A stretch of 9,245 bases of DNA. Origin: Methanomassiliicoccaceae archaeon UBA113 (lineage in GTDB: Archaea > Thermoplasmatota > Thermoplasmata > Methanomassiliicoccales > Methanomethylophilaceae). The notes under the pieces are model-generated. The model saw only the letters and a program-made list of their open reading frames with translations, did not search any database and was not told where the DNA came from. Shown here piece by piece: positions 1-5,768 of this stretch; positions within the stretch are counted from its first letter, which is position 1; each line of letters starts with the position of its first letter. The position numbers and the translations under genes are program-made. The stretch covers positions 1-9,245 of the forward strand of contig DAXB01000076.1 of assembly GCA_002506175.1 (NCBI GenBank). Direction: 5' to 3'.

Positions 1-42
1 CCCACTGTTTTTCAGAAAGAGGCCAAAAATCCTCGATAGTCC

Positions 43-50
43 TTTATAGA
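43..50 (+). promoter_or_regulatory. TATA box of the tRNA-Val gene
   Basis: The A/T element TTTATAGA is centred about 27 bp before the first base of the tRNA-Val gene. That is the distance expected between an archaeal TATA box and the transcription start, so the transcript should begin at or within a base or two of the mature tRNA 5' end. Confidence 0.6.
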
Positions 51-72
51 GTGACATAATCTCCGAATCAAC

Positions 73-148
73 GGACTCGTGGTCTAGTGGTTATGACGTC
101 GCCCTTACAAGGCGGAGGTCGCCGGTTCAATCCCGGCCGGGTCCACCA
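73..148 (+). tRNA. tRNA-Val (anticodon UAC), CCA encoded
   Basis: The cloverleaf folds completely. The acceptor stem GGACTCG (73-79) pairs with CGGGTCC (138-144), with one G-T wobble. The D stem is GTC/GAC, the anticodon stem TCGCC/GGCGG encloses the loop CTTACAA, and the T arm is GCCGG-TTCAATC-CCGGC. The anticodon TAC at 106-108 reads valine codons. The discriminator is A145, and CCA is encoded at 146-148, unlike the tRNA-Leu gene at the other end of the window. There is no intron. A TATA box lies at the right distance upstream and a T5 run follows directly. Confidence 0.95.
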
Positions 149-153
149 TTTTT
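149..153 (+). terminator. Oligo-T terminator of tRNA-Val
   Basis: Five T residues directly follow the encoded CCA. Archaeal RNA polymerase commonly terminates at such T-runs without needing a hairpin. Confidence 0.5.
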
Positions 154-155
154 AT

Positions 156-183
156 CATACGTTCATTCAAGAATAATCGTATG
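156..183. repeat. 28-bp imperfect palindrome between tRNA-Val and the ALDH-fold gene
   Basis: CATACG at 156-161 is mirrored by CGTATG at 178-183. The inside (TTCATTC/GAATAAT) continues the symmetry with a few mismatches, so about 10 of 14 positions per arm are complementary. It lies just past the tRNA terminator and about 30 bp before the A/T box that may serve the next gene. It could be an operator or part of the termination region; the sequence does not decide. Confidence 0.35.
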
Positions 184-211
184 TTATCGGGATTTACTTA
201 CTATTGTGTTA

Positions 212-220
212 AAATTTAAG
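212..220 (+). promoter_or_regulatory. Possible TATA element of the ALDH-fold gene
   Basis: AAATTTAAG is the most TATA-like stretch before the gene and would give a leader of about 55 nt. A weaker A/T element near 264-270 would instead give a nearly leaderless transcript beginning at the ATG at 296. No good Shine-Dalgarno sequence precedes the ATG, which slightly favours the leaderless reading. Confidence 0.3.
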
Positions 221-295
221 TTTGTATTATTCAACCCTCCTGATGCATCGATCGGACGATACACTTAATTGCATCCGTGTCAATCCATATCCATC

Positions 296-1687
296 ATGGC
301 AGACATCCCAGATTTCCAGACGACCGAGGAAGGCCGTCAATACGAGAATGAGATCATGCTCGTCCTTCAGGGCGAGAAGAAGGATTATCCCAGTTACTTC
401 GGCGGGCTGAAGATCGCATCAGGGCAGGAATTTAAGGTTCCCAGCCCGATCGACGAATCCATAGAATTCGGAATCTTCCAGGAACCGGAGGAAGGAATCA
501 TGTCCGAAGCCGTTTCCGCGGCAGCAAAGGCCTACGGCCCGTGGTCGGTCAGGCCAAGGGAGGAGAGGGCGAAGTACTTCGAGCCTGTCGTCGGTGTCCT
601 GAAGGCCCGCAGGATGCATTATGCAGCAGTCATAACGGTCAGTACGGGAATGGTCAGGGAGGATGCCCTCATGGAGGTCGATTCAGCCATAGAGGCGATC
701 GAGACCGCCATATCCGATGTGTCTTTCATCAGGGGGAAGAAGCCATTAGGTGTATGGGCGATTATCACGGCCCACAACTCGCCGTTCGCCTCACCGGTCG
801 GGTTCGCAGTGGCGGCAATGATCGCCGGAAACACCGTGGTCATGAATCCGTCTAAATACTGTCCTGCGCCCGTGTACATGTTCTACGAGCTGATGGAGAA
901 GTACGGGCTTCCCGACGGGGTTCTGAACCTTATCGTAGACAGGAAGGATTCATCGACGGAGGACCTCGCCAATGATATGCGTGTGATGGGAATCGCCGCA
1001 TCTGGATCAGGGGACAGACTGGAGGATCTGATGTTCCTCCAGGTGGATGAGGATCTCAGATTCATAAACGAGGTCAAGGGAATGAATCCTGCTATCGTAA
1101 TCAGGCCCTCGGACATGAAGACAACGGTAAAGAACATCATCGACTCCGCATTCTCGTACAGCGGCCAGAGGCTCCAGTCTTGTTCGAAGGTCATAATCAC
1201 AAGAGATGACTACGACAAGTTCCTGGATGTCATGGCGGAGTTCATGAAGGATGTCAAAGTGGACGATCCTGTCAACGACACGGCCTTTACCGGGCCGGTC
1301 ATAAGCATGGATGAGGCCAAGAGGTTCTCGAGGATCTCGATGGAGGTCCTGCCATTCGTGATTGCCAAATCCAAGCCAGTTCCCAAAGGGATGCAGGCGA
1401 ACTACGTCCAGCCTATCGTTGTGTCCGGATTGGATTTCGATAATGACCTGAACTTCATGGATTCCGGGCTCCCGATCCTCAATGTGGTCGTTGTGGATTC
1501 CGTGGATAAGGCGTTCGAGGAGCTGGAGGACACGGAGTGCGGTCTGTCGGCGGGAATCTTCACCAAGGATCCGAAACTCATAGATAGGTTCAAGGCGGAG
1601 GCCGATGTCCAGCAGTTCTACGTTAATGAGAGCAGTAGAATTTTGAAGCCAGCATCCAAAGCCAGGCTGGCCAATTTTGTTGAATAA
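296..1687 (+). CDS. Aldehyde dehydrogenase-fold protein (P5C dehydrogenase-like), active-site cysteine missing
   Basis: The 463-residue product aligns along its length with the ALDH superfamily, most closely in my reading with 1-pyrroline-5-carboxylate dehydrogenases. The family normally oxidises aldehydes with NAD(P)+ through a cysteine thioester. Family landmarks are visible: the Rossmann entry around 151-170 (LGVWAIITAHNSPF), the SGSG turn at 236-239, the general-base glutamate as E259 (EVKGMNP) and a C-terminal catalytic/oligomerisation part (GLSAGIFTKD near 416-425). Key positions are changed. The motif normally GQKC reads GQRL (290-293), so leucine replaces the nucleophile, although C296 lies three residues later. 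The cofactor-contacting lysine of the KPS motif is N184. The usual EIFGP reads MDSGLP near 388-393. It may be a pseudoenzyme with a binding or structural role, or have altered chemistry. I chose the ATG at 296; a TTG at 269 would add nine unconvincing residues. The gene is monocistronic. Confidence 0.85.
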   Translation: MADIPDFQTTEEGRQYENEIMLVLQGEKKDYPSYFGGLKIASGQEFKVPSPIDESIEFGIFQEPEEGIMSEAVSAAAKAYGPWSVRPREERAKYFEPVVGVLKARRMHYAAVITVSTGMVREDALMEVDSAIEAIETAISDVSFIRGKKPLGVWAIITAHNSPFASPVGFAVAAMIAGNTVVMNPSKYCPAPVYMFYELMEKYGLPDGVLNLIVDRKDSSTEDLANDMRVMGIAASGSGDRLEDLMFLQVDEDLRFINEVKGMNPAIVIRPSDMKTTVKNIIDSAFSYSGQRLQSCSKVIITRDDYDKFLDVMAEFMKDVKVDDPVNDTAFTGPVISMDEAKRFSRISMEVLPFVIAKSKPVPKGMQANYVQPIVVSGLDFDNDLNFMDSGLPILNVVVVDSVDKAFEELEDTECGLSAGIFTKDPKLIDRFKAEADVQQFYVNESSRILKPASKARLANFVE

Positions 1688-1697
1688 AACAGCAACT

Positions 1698-1742
1698 GGT
1701 TCTGGATCGGGGCCCTATGGCTTCCGTTCCTGAACCGTTTTT
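1698..1742 (+). terminator. Stem-loop plus T-run between the convergent genes
   Basis: GGTTC (1698-1702) can pair with GAACC (1732-1736), with further partial pairing inside, and GTTTTT follows directly. The element begins 11 bp after the ALDH-fold stop codon. It lies between that gene and the convergent regulator gene, so it could stop transcription from one or both sides. Confidence 0.4.
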
Positions 1743-1769
1743 CACTTCAGTATCAGGCTTTTGCGGGAT

Positions 1770-2408
1770 TCATTCGGATTCTTTCTTTACTATCCAGATG
1801 CTGTTGCGGTTGGTGCCTACGTTGTCCACGTACCCGCGTCTTTTCAGTTCGGATACGTCTTTCTTCACGGCGGACAGCGACAATCCTGTCTTTTTGGATA
1901 CTTCCGTGAGTTTCACTGTGTTGTTTTTCCTTAAGCTGTTCAGAACCTTCCTGAGGTTGGGGCTGAGGCCATCGTTTGTCTGATGCTCAGGCATGGGTTC
2001 GGATTGAGTATCGGTTCTACAGGACAGTATCAGTTTCGCAAGCTGTTCCGGGGATGCGATGACATTGGATGCTCCGTCTCTTATGTAGTATCTGTCATCG
2101 AAGGAGAAAGGCACGAATTCGCCTGTTGCGGAAACGGAGAGGTATTGTAAGCCCTCATCCGTCTCCAGAATGTCGATTATCGGCTCAATCGACGGGCGGA
2201 CATACGTTTTCACGGATTCGCGTATCTTCTCTGCTGCCGTGTCGCATGCATCTAGTCCGATGACATCTCCGTTTTCGTCGACTCCGAAATATACCGTTCC
2301 GCCGTGACTGCTATTGAGCATGGCGGAAAGGGCGCGTACTCCTTTGTCGAACTGTTTTTTGCCCTCTTTGAATTCGACGGTTTCATTTCTGATACCGAGG
2401 TTCGTCAT
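1770..2408 (-). CDS. AlbA_2/Schlafen-like domain protein with C-terminal winged helix
   Basis: The 212-residue product has an N-terminal AlbA_2 (Schlafen-type 'divergent AAA-4') domain. The visible hallmarks are ETVEFKEG (9-16), the N/GG core NSSHGGTVYFGVDENGDVIGL (residues 32-52) and the YYIRDGASN strand (107-115). A linker follows, then a HTH segment from about residue 147 (LTEVSKKTGLSLSAVKKDVSELKRRGYV, about 167-194), typical of a winged-helix DNA-binding domain. Such proteins are usually transcriptional regulators or defence-related, and the biochemical activity of AlbA_2 domains is poorly defined. The ATG has no Shine-Dalgarno sequence, and a TATA-like element lies about 32 bp upstream, which suggests a leaderless mRNA. 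Four palindromic AACTAGTTA sites start right behind that element, making autoregulation likely. Base composition is more A/T-rich than in the neighbours, so it may be an acquired gene. Confidence 0.8.
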   Translation of the reverse strand: MTNLGIRNETVEFKEGKKQFDKGVRALSAMLNSSHGGTVYFGVDENGDVIGLDACDTAAEKIRESVKTYVRPSIEPIIDILETDEGLQYLSVSATGEFVPFSFDDRYYIRDGASNVIASPEQLAKLILSCRTDTQSEPMPEHQTNDGLSPNLRKVLNSLRKNNTVKLTEVSKKTGLSLSAVKKDVSELKRRGYVDNVGTNRNSIWIVKKESE

Positions 2409-2436
2409 CGTATCATATATGCTATGCAGACTGCAC

Positions 2437-2444
2437 TATTAATC
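2437..2444 (-). promoter_or_regulatory. TATA-like element of the AlbA_2 regulator gene
   Basis: On the minus strand this reads ATTAATAG, about 32 bp before the ATG. It sits between the start codon and the first AACTAGTTA site (2452), so a protein bound to that palindrome would touch the TBP/TFB binding region. Confidence 0.4.
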
Positions 2445-2451
2445 GATTGCG

Positions 2452-2503
2452 AACTAGTTACTAACTAGTTACTTATGTTTTATAACTAGTTATGAACTAG
2501 TTA
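2452..2503. repeat. Operator-like array A: four AACTAGTTA palindromes
   Basis: Identical AACTAGTTA cores occur at 2452-2460, 2463-2471, 2484-2492 and 2495-2503. Start-to-start steps are 11, 21 and 11 bp, so all copies lie on nearly the same DNA face. Copies 2 and 3 extend to the perfect 10-bp palindrome TAACTAGTTA; copies 1 and 4 have G in the first position. The two pairs are arranged nearly as mirror images. The array is directly upstream of the HTH-containing regulator gene, and that regulator is the obvious candidate to bind it. Confidence 0.8.
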
Positions 2504-2700
2504 AAATAGCATAAGCGGGGTCTTAAACGGCTGTCGGATCGGACCAACGGAAACAGTGGAATAATACCGTTTTAAGGGTCTTTGCAGGGGTCATAAAACC
2601 ATGCTGATTTTTCTTGAGGTTTTTGCCTGTATTATGGTGGCTGTTTTTTCTTGAAACGAAAATAAAAACAATGTGTCTTGGGTGTAGCCAGACATTCAAA
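2504..2700. other. Spacer between the two palindrome arrays; no convincing gene
   Basis: This A/T-rich 197-bp stretch has no credible long ORF. It contains an imperfect inverted repeat, TTAAACGG at 2523-2530 against CCGTTTTAA at 2567-2575. A shorter nested pair, CTGT (2531-2534) with ACAG (2553-2556), lies inside it, so a transcript could fold here. Two tiny ORFs are possible. One is a 17-residue very hydrophobic peptide on the plus strand (ATG 2601, TGA ending 2654) with GGGGT about 10 nt before it. The other is a 34-residue ORF on the minus strand (2695 to 2591). Either may be chance. Confidence 0.4.
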
Positions 2701-2731
2701 AAATAGTTAATAACTAGTTACGAACTAGTTA
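2701..2731. repeat. Operator-like array B: AACTAGTTA palindromes
   Basis: Two exact AACTAGTTA copies (2712-2720 and 2723-2731) and one with a single mismatch, AAATAGTTA (2701-2709), are spaced exactly 11 bp apart. This is the same motif and phasing as array A, about 200 bp away. The array lies just after the end of the four-gene operon. It could regulate a minus-strand transcript starting in the spacer, or form a DNA loop with array A. Confidence 0.75.
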
Positions 2732-2732
2732 C

Positions 2733-2746
2733 CAAAATAAAAAAAT
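2733..2746 (-). terminator. T-rich terminator after the four-gene operon
   Basis: On the minus strand the stop codon of the last operon gene is followed at once by a T-rich run broken by a single A (T7-A-T4). This suits the intrinsic, hairpin-independent termination of archaeal RNA polymerase. Confidence 0.5.
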
Positions 2747-3313
2747 TCAGGACAGTTTAACGTCCCATATATAGTGTTTAATAGCGGCCGAAATGGCTGA
2801 TAGTTCGCTCTTTTTCAGAGGGTTGTTTTTGACCTGTTTTAAGACCACTCTTTTGCATCCTTTCGCCGATTTCACGATGGGTATAACCGACTCCTCGTTA
2901 TGCTCCGACAGGTCGATGGTCAATGTCAATTGACATCCGTTCTCCTCCGAAATGCGGATGCATTCCTTCTGTGTATCCGTGAGTTCTGCACCCACCTTGA
3001 GATCTACCGCGTGAGCGTATCCTGCTCCTATGAGATCGTCCAAGACGGAAGGGTTCCTGCCGTCGGTTATGATCACCACCTTGATCCCCGATGGGCGTAT
3101 CGACTTGATGAGTTTGTACAGTTCGGGGAAACACAGAGGATCCGAGTCGGATGCGATCGCAAGGAAGTCTATAGAGTCCCTGTCTGTTTCCAACAGCGTC
3201 TTGATGCTATCCGCATCATAATCATCCTCTCCGTCGGAGACATATGCCACCGACATGAACACATCGGGGACGGTGACGGTATCTATCCTGGAGAATGACG
3301 ATACATACACCAT
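2747..3313 (-). CDS. Degenerate radical-SAM-like protein without the Fe-S cluster motif
   Basis: The 188-residue product resembles glycyl-radical activating enzymes and anaerobic ribonucleotide reductase activases (radical SAM). VSSFSRIDTVTVPDVFMSVAYVS (residues 4-26) matches the first strand. FLAIASDSDPLCFPEL (50-65) sits where 'xTGGEPlxxP' should be, and VVIITDGRNPSVL (79-91) where 'lxTNGxxpxvl' should be. AVDLKVG (102-108) matches 'vxlDiKap', and a VLKQVKNNPL segment near 157-166 matches the late 'LQQFRP' strand. The CX3CX2C loop that binds the 4Fe-4S cluster is absent: the sequence goes straight from strand 1 to an acidic DGEDDYDADS linker, and the remaining cysteines are scattered. The GGE motif is SDS. 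Ordinary radical SAM chemistry is therefore very unlikely, and a binding role is more plausible. It starts 1 bp after the CdhE-like stop codon and is the last gene of the operon. The family assignment rests on motif order, so it is moderately secure. Confidence 0.65.
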   Translation of the reverse strand: MVYVSSFSRIDTVTVPDVFMSVAYVSDGEDDYDADSIKTLLETDRDSIDFLAIASDSDPLCFPELYKLIKSIRPSGIKVVIITDGRNPSVLDDLIGAGYAHAVDLKVGAELTDTQKECIRISEENGCQLTLTIDLSEHNEESVIPIVKSAKGCKRVVLKQVKNNPLKKSELSAISAAIKHYIWDVKLS

Positions 3314-3314
3314 A

Positions 3315-3953
3315 TCACAGCGCAGAGGTCACAAGCTTGTTGAGCGTCTCGCAGCAGTCGCTGTCGAGATCGTCGACCAGGACGATCGAGGCGTGATTGA
3401 GCAGCGACACGGATGCGATCGACATCGCATACTCTCCGGACCATGCTCTGATCAGGACGGGATGTTTGGCTTCCGGGACGGTGTCGGAAAGCCTGTAAAG
3501 GTCAGTGCAGACTTCGAGGCACTGTTTCATGTTCTTGACCATAGGGTCGATTGCGATATCGGTCATCCCCGATTCGGATGCTTTATGGACCAGGTCCAGG
3601 ACCTCCTCGATCCTTTCGGCGCTGACGGACATGGGGCATCCGAACATGCCTGCCGCCATGCAGAACTGCTCTATGTTCTGGGCGTTCGCACCCACTATGA
3701 GGGGTCTGCGGCCCATGAGGCGTAATAGCGCTTTCGGGAGGTTAACGGGTTCATCCGTTTCAAGGATTAACTCACCGTCCCAGATTTTCGATATTATGTC
3801 CGCTATCTCCTCGAAGCGTTCCCCATCGAAGCTGTCGTTCCTTATGCATAAGGCATCGGGGAATCCAATCCTCTCCTTCCGTTTCATGAGTTCGGAGACG
3901 CGGATGCATACCGCGTCCGGATCCATGGCGTCGGATACCGTAAGTGCAATCAT
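3315..3953 (-). CDS. Stand-alone CdhE-like TIM-barrel protein, no Fe-S or corrinoid domain
   Basis: The 212-residue product resembles the TIM-barrel part of CdhE, the large corrinoid/Fe-S subunit of acetyl-CoA decarbonylase/synthase. Matching blocks are ELILETDEP and the following ALLRLMGRRPLIVGANAQNI (residues 61-94), CPMSV (106-110), IAIDPMV (133-139), HPVLIRAWS (164-172) and the late strand SLLNHASIVLVDDLD (183-197). In the family this barrel binds methyl-tetrahydropterin partners, while flanking domains carry a 4Fe-4S cluster and the B12 cofactor. Full CdhE is about twice this length. Both flanking domains are absent here, so the protein cannot carry out corrinoid methyl transfer alone. 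Its ATG overlaps the CdhD-like stop by 4 bp, and a GGAGGAG Shine-Dalgarno lies about 11 nt before the ATG. It probably pairs with the CdhD-like product, as CdhD and CdhE do. Confidence 0.7.
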   Translation of the reverse strand: MIALTVSDAMDPDAVCIRVSELMKRKERIGFPDALCIRNDSFDGERFEEIADIISKIWDGELILETDEPVNLPKALLRLMGRRPLIVGANAQNIEQFCMAAGMFGCPMSVSAERIEEVLDLVHKASESGMTDIAIDPMVKNMKQCLEVCTDLYRLSDTVPEAKHPVLIRAWSGEYAMSIASVSLLNHASIVLVDDLDSDCCETLNKLVTSAL

Positions 3954-4780
3954 AGGTCGGCCAGCTCCTCCCCGTAAACGCGGGCCATATCGGCCGCCCC
4001 GGGGCCTTTAACGATGACCAGGTCCGCACCGGAGAGCATGACACCCAATGCTGTGATAGCCTCCATCATGGATGCCTTGCGGGCAGATACATCCGTACCA
4101 TAGGAATCCCAGGTCTTCGATACGCAACAGGATATCGCATGACGGCTGTCTTCCACTCCGCGGAGTCCGTCCATGCGGTAATTCTCTATCCTATCTCTAA
4201 GCTGTCCGAAGGACGGATCCATGGTCGCATCACCGAGGTTCACGATGATGTTCTTCGCACCGTTCTCGGACATCTCCCTGCATAGCGATTTCGGATCGCC
4301 GGCGCATGTGGCCATGACGACGTGGTTGTTGGAATGCTTCGACAGCTCGAGGCTCTGTTCCTCGCTGTCCGATCCGAGGATCATCACGGAATCGGCGATC
4401 TCCGATGCCGCTTCCTTGAGGATCTCAGTGTCGCCGAAGATCATAAGCGGGACTCTCGTCCTGGCAGCTATCATTTTGACAAGGTCGGAGTCCGCTTTTT
4501 CGGAGAGCCTGAGGCAAACGCCGTCGGACCCGAGCTCCTTCCACATGACGGCCCATTCCTCGGGGTCCGTCTGGCGTCCGGAGAACATCTCCGCTGCGGT
4601 CCTTGGATAATCGTCGAGGGTGTCGAATACCTCTCCGAAAACCACGGGCCTTCTGTGCCTGGCACTGTCCAGGTCCAGGAACGCGGGGCTCCTGGCTCCG
4701 CCAATCACATAATCGCCTCTGCCGACGTACAGCTCCTCGGCCTCCACATCGTATGTGCGGGACGTCTTCGGGAGGCGCAT
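3950..4780 (-). CDS. CdhD-like TIM-barrel protein (corrinoid protein small-subunit paralogue)
   Basis: The 276-residue product matches the TIM-barrel of CdhD, the small subunit of the acetyl-CoA decarbonylase/synthase corrinoid protein. GGARSPAF (27-34) resembles the GGxxxxPF signature. VFGEVFDT (47-54) matches the EVxDT strand, DPEEWAVMWKELGSDGVCLRL (residues 72-92) the 'DPxxWAxxxxExGADxixL' block, and TWDSYG (223-228) plus MLSGADLVIVKGPGA (248-262) the last barrel strand. Full CdhD proteins exceed 400 residues, and this one is shortened mainly in the loops. No CODH catalytic subunit, acetyl-CoA synthase subunit or corrinoid-binding partner is in the window, so a normal acetyl-CoA role is not supported. 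It may bind a pterin or another C1 carrier, or have been recruited for sensing. It follows the ACT gene by 4 bp and overlaps the next gene by 4 bp, so translation is probably coupled. Confidence 0.75.
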   Translation of the reverse strand: MRLPKTSRTYDVEAEELYVGRGDYVIGGARSPAFLDLDSARHRRPVVFGEVFDTLDDYPRTAAEMFSGRQTDPEEWAVMWKELGSDGVCLRLSEKADSDLVKMIAARTRVPLMIFGDTEILKEAASEIADSVMILGSDSEEQSLELSKHSNNHVVMATCAGDPKSLCREMSENGAKNIIVNLGDATMDPSFGQLRDRIENYRMDGLRGVEDSRHAISCCVSKTWDSYGTDVSARKASMMEAITALGVMLSGADLVIVKGPGAADMARVYGEELADL

Positions 4781-4784
4781 GGTA

Positions 4785-5693
4785 TCAGATTAGCTCTACG
4801 AATTCCTTCAGAGTGAAGATTCCGTTCAGGCTGCCTATCGCCTTCGGAAGGGCATCCCTGATCTCGGATGCGGTCATGGTGCTCTTTCCGATATCCATGA
4901 CCAGTTCGAGGCTCATGGTCTCGTAGCAGACCTTGACCTTGCTGAACACCGAGATGAGGTTGACGTTCCAGTCTGCGATGACGCTGAGAGTCTGGGTGAT
5001 GCTTCCGGGGCAGTCGGGTATCTCTATGGCGACCTTCACCAGTTTGGTATCCTCCTTGAAGAGGGTGATGGAGCAGATCCACGAATCGGCGTCCATCGTG
5101 ATGAGGACGTTCTTCCCGTCCAGGTCTCCGAGGATGTCTCCGTATACCTCTCCGATGTCGAAGCATCCGTTCCTGATCGTGATGGGGTATCCGCGCCTGA
5201 TCTCCTCCTTACCGGTCTCCTCGACCTTTCCCTTGAACAGCCTTCCGATCTCCGCGGGTTTGATCTCTATCCTCTTGATCTTGGACACGGACGGGTCGCT
5301 TGCGGCCTTGAGTGATTTGAATGATTCCAGAAGGATCTCGCCCTCTCCGGCGAAGTTCATGTCCGCCATGAGCTTCCATACGATGACGGTATCTGAGATG
5401 CCGTTCAGGGAACCGGAGTTCAGGATGTTGATCTCCTTCTTCGCGAGGAAATCGGCGGCTTGGGCGCTGGAACCCGGCACATCGTCGAGGTACATCGTTA
5501 TGTGGGTCAGTGTGCGGTAGTTCTCCTGAGGGAACATCGAGAGCATGATCTCGTAGTCCTTCGGACCCGCGGCAGGGTGCTTGAACAGGGTGCTGTACAT
5601 GCATCCGCCGTCCACGATACCGATGGTATCGGATATCCAGTTGTCCACTTTGATGGATGAGCCATTGACCTTTGCGAATTCCCAAATCTTCAT
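4785..5693 (-). CDS. Protein with two ACT domains, first gene of the operon
   Basis: The 302-residue product has two ACT-type ligand-binding domains. One runs from about 61 to 112 (THITMYLDDVPGSSAQAADFL, residues 63-83, then the NILNSGSL strand). The second runs from about 217 to 300 (VAIEIPDCPGSITQTLSVIA, residues 221-240, then VNLISVFS). Both have the typical D-x-PG turn at the start of helix 1 (DVPG, DCPG). ACT domains usually bind amino acids or other small ligands and control enzymes or transcription. The 130-210 segment is a charged linker and a small beta-rich piece (PITIRNGCFDIGE) that I cannot assign. No catalytic or DNA-binding domain is recognisable. A Shine-Dalgarno-like AGGAAGG precedes the ATG and a TATA box lies about 40 bp upstream. 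As the lead gene of the CdhD/CdhE-like operon it probably provides the regulatory subunit; that role is inferred. Confidence 0.75.
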   Translation of the reverse strand: MKIWEFAKVNGSSIKVDNWISDTIGIVDGGCMYSTLFKHPAAGPKDYEIMLSMFPQENYRTLTHITMYLDDVPGSSAQAADFLAKKEINILNSGSLNGISDTVIVWKLMADMNFAGEGEILLESFKSLKAASDPSVSKIKRIEIKPAEIGRLFKGKVEETGKEEIRRGYPITIRNGCFDIGEVYGDILGDLDGKNVLITMDADSWICSITLFKEDTKLVKVAIEIPDCPGSITQTLSVIADWNVNLISVFSKVKVCYETMSLELVMDIGKSTMTASEIRDALPKAIGSLNGIFTLKEFVELI

Positions 5694-5730
5694 CGGAGAA
5701 CCTTCCTGCCCCGAGGAATGGGGACTGACG

Positions 5731-5738
5731 AAATATAG
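5731..5738 (-). promoter_or_regulatory. TATA box of the ACT/CdhD-like/CdhE-like operon
   Basis: On the minus strand this reads CTATATTT, centred about 42 bp before the ATG at 5693. Initiation about 26 bp downstream gives a leader near 16 nt that contains the AGGAAGG ribosome-binding site. The operon can therefore be transcribed independently of the ATPase gene that ends just upstream. Confidence 0.65.
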
Positions 5739-5768
5739 GTTTTGTCGGGTTCGTCCTGCATCGATGTT

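Noticed and set aside
269..295. TTG start extending the ALDH-fold protein by nine residues
   Set aside because: There is no ribosome-binding site before the TTG, the added residues are not family-like, and an ATG follows at 296.
2452..2731. CRISPR array
   Set aside because: The repeated unit is only 9-10 bp with 1-2 or 12 bp between copies, without spacers of CRISPR length; it is an operator-like palindrome array.
3255..3725. Plus-strand ORFs across the four-gene operon (also 3505-4011, 4322-4816, 4933-5520)
   Set aside because: All are opposite genes with recognisable families and tight operon junctions, and their products show no family motifs.
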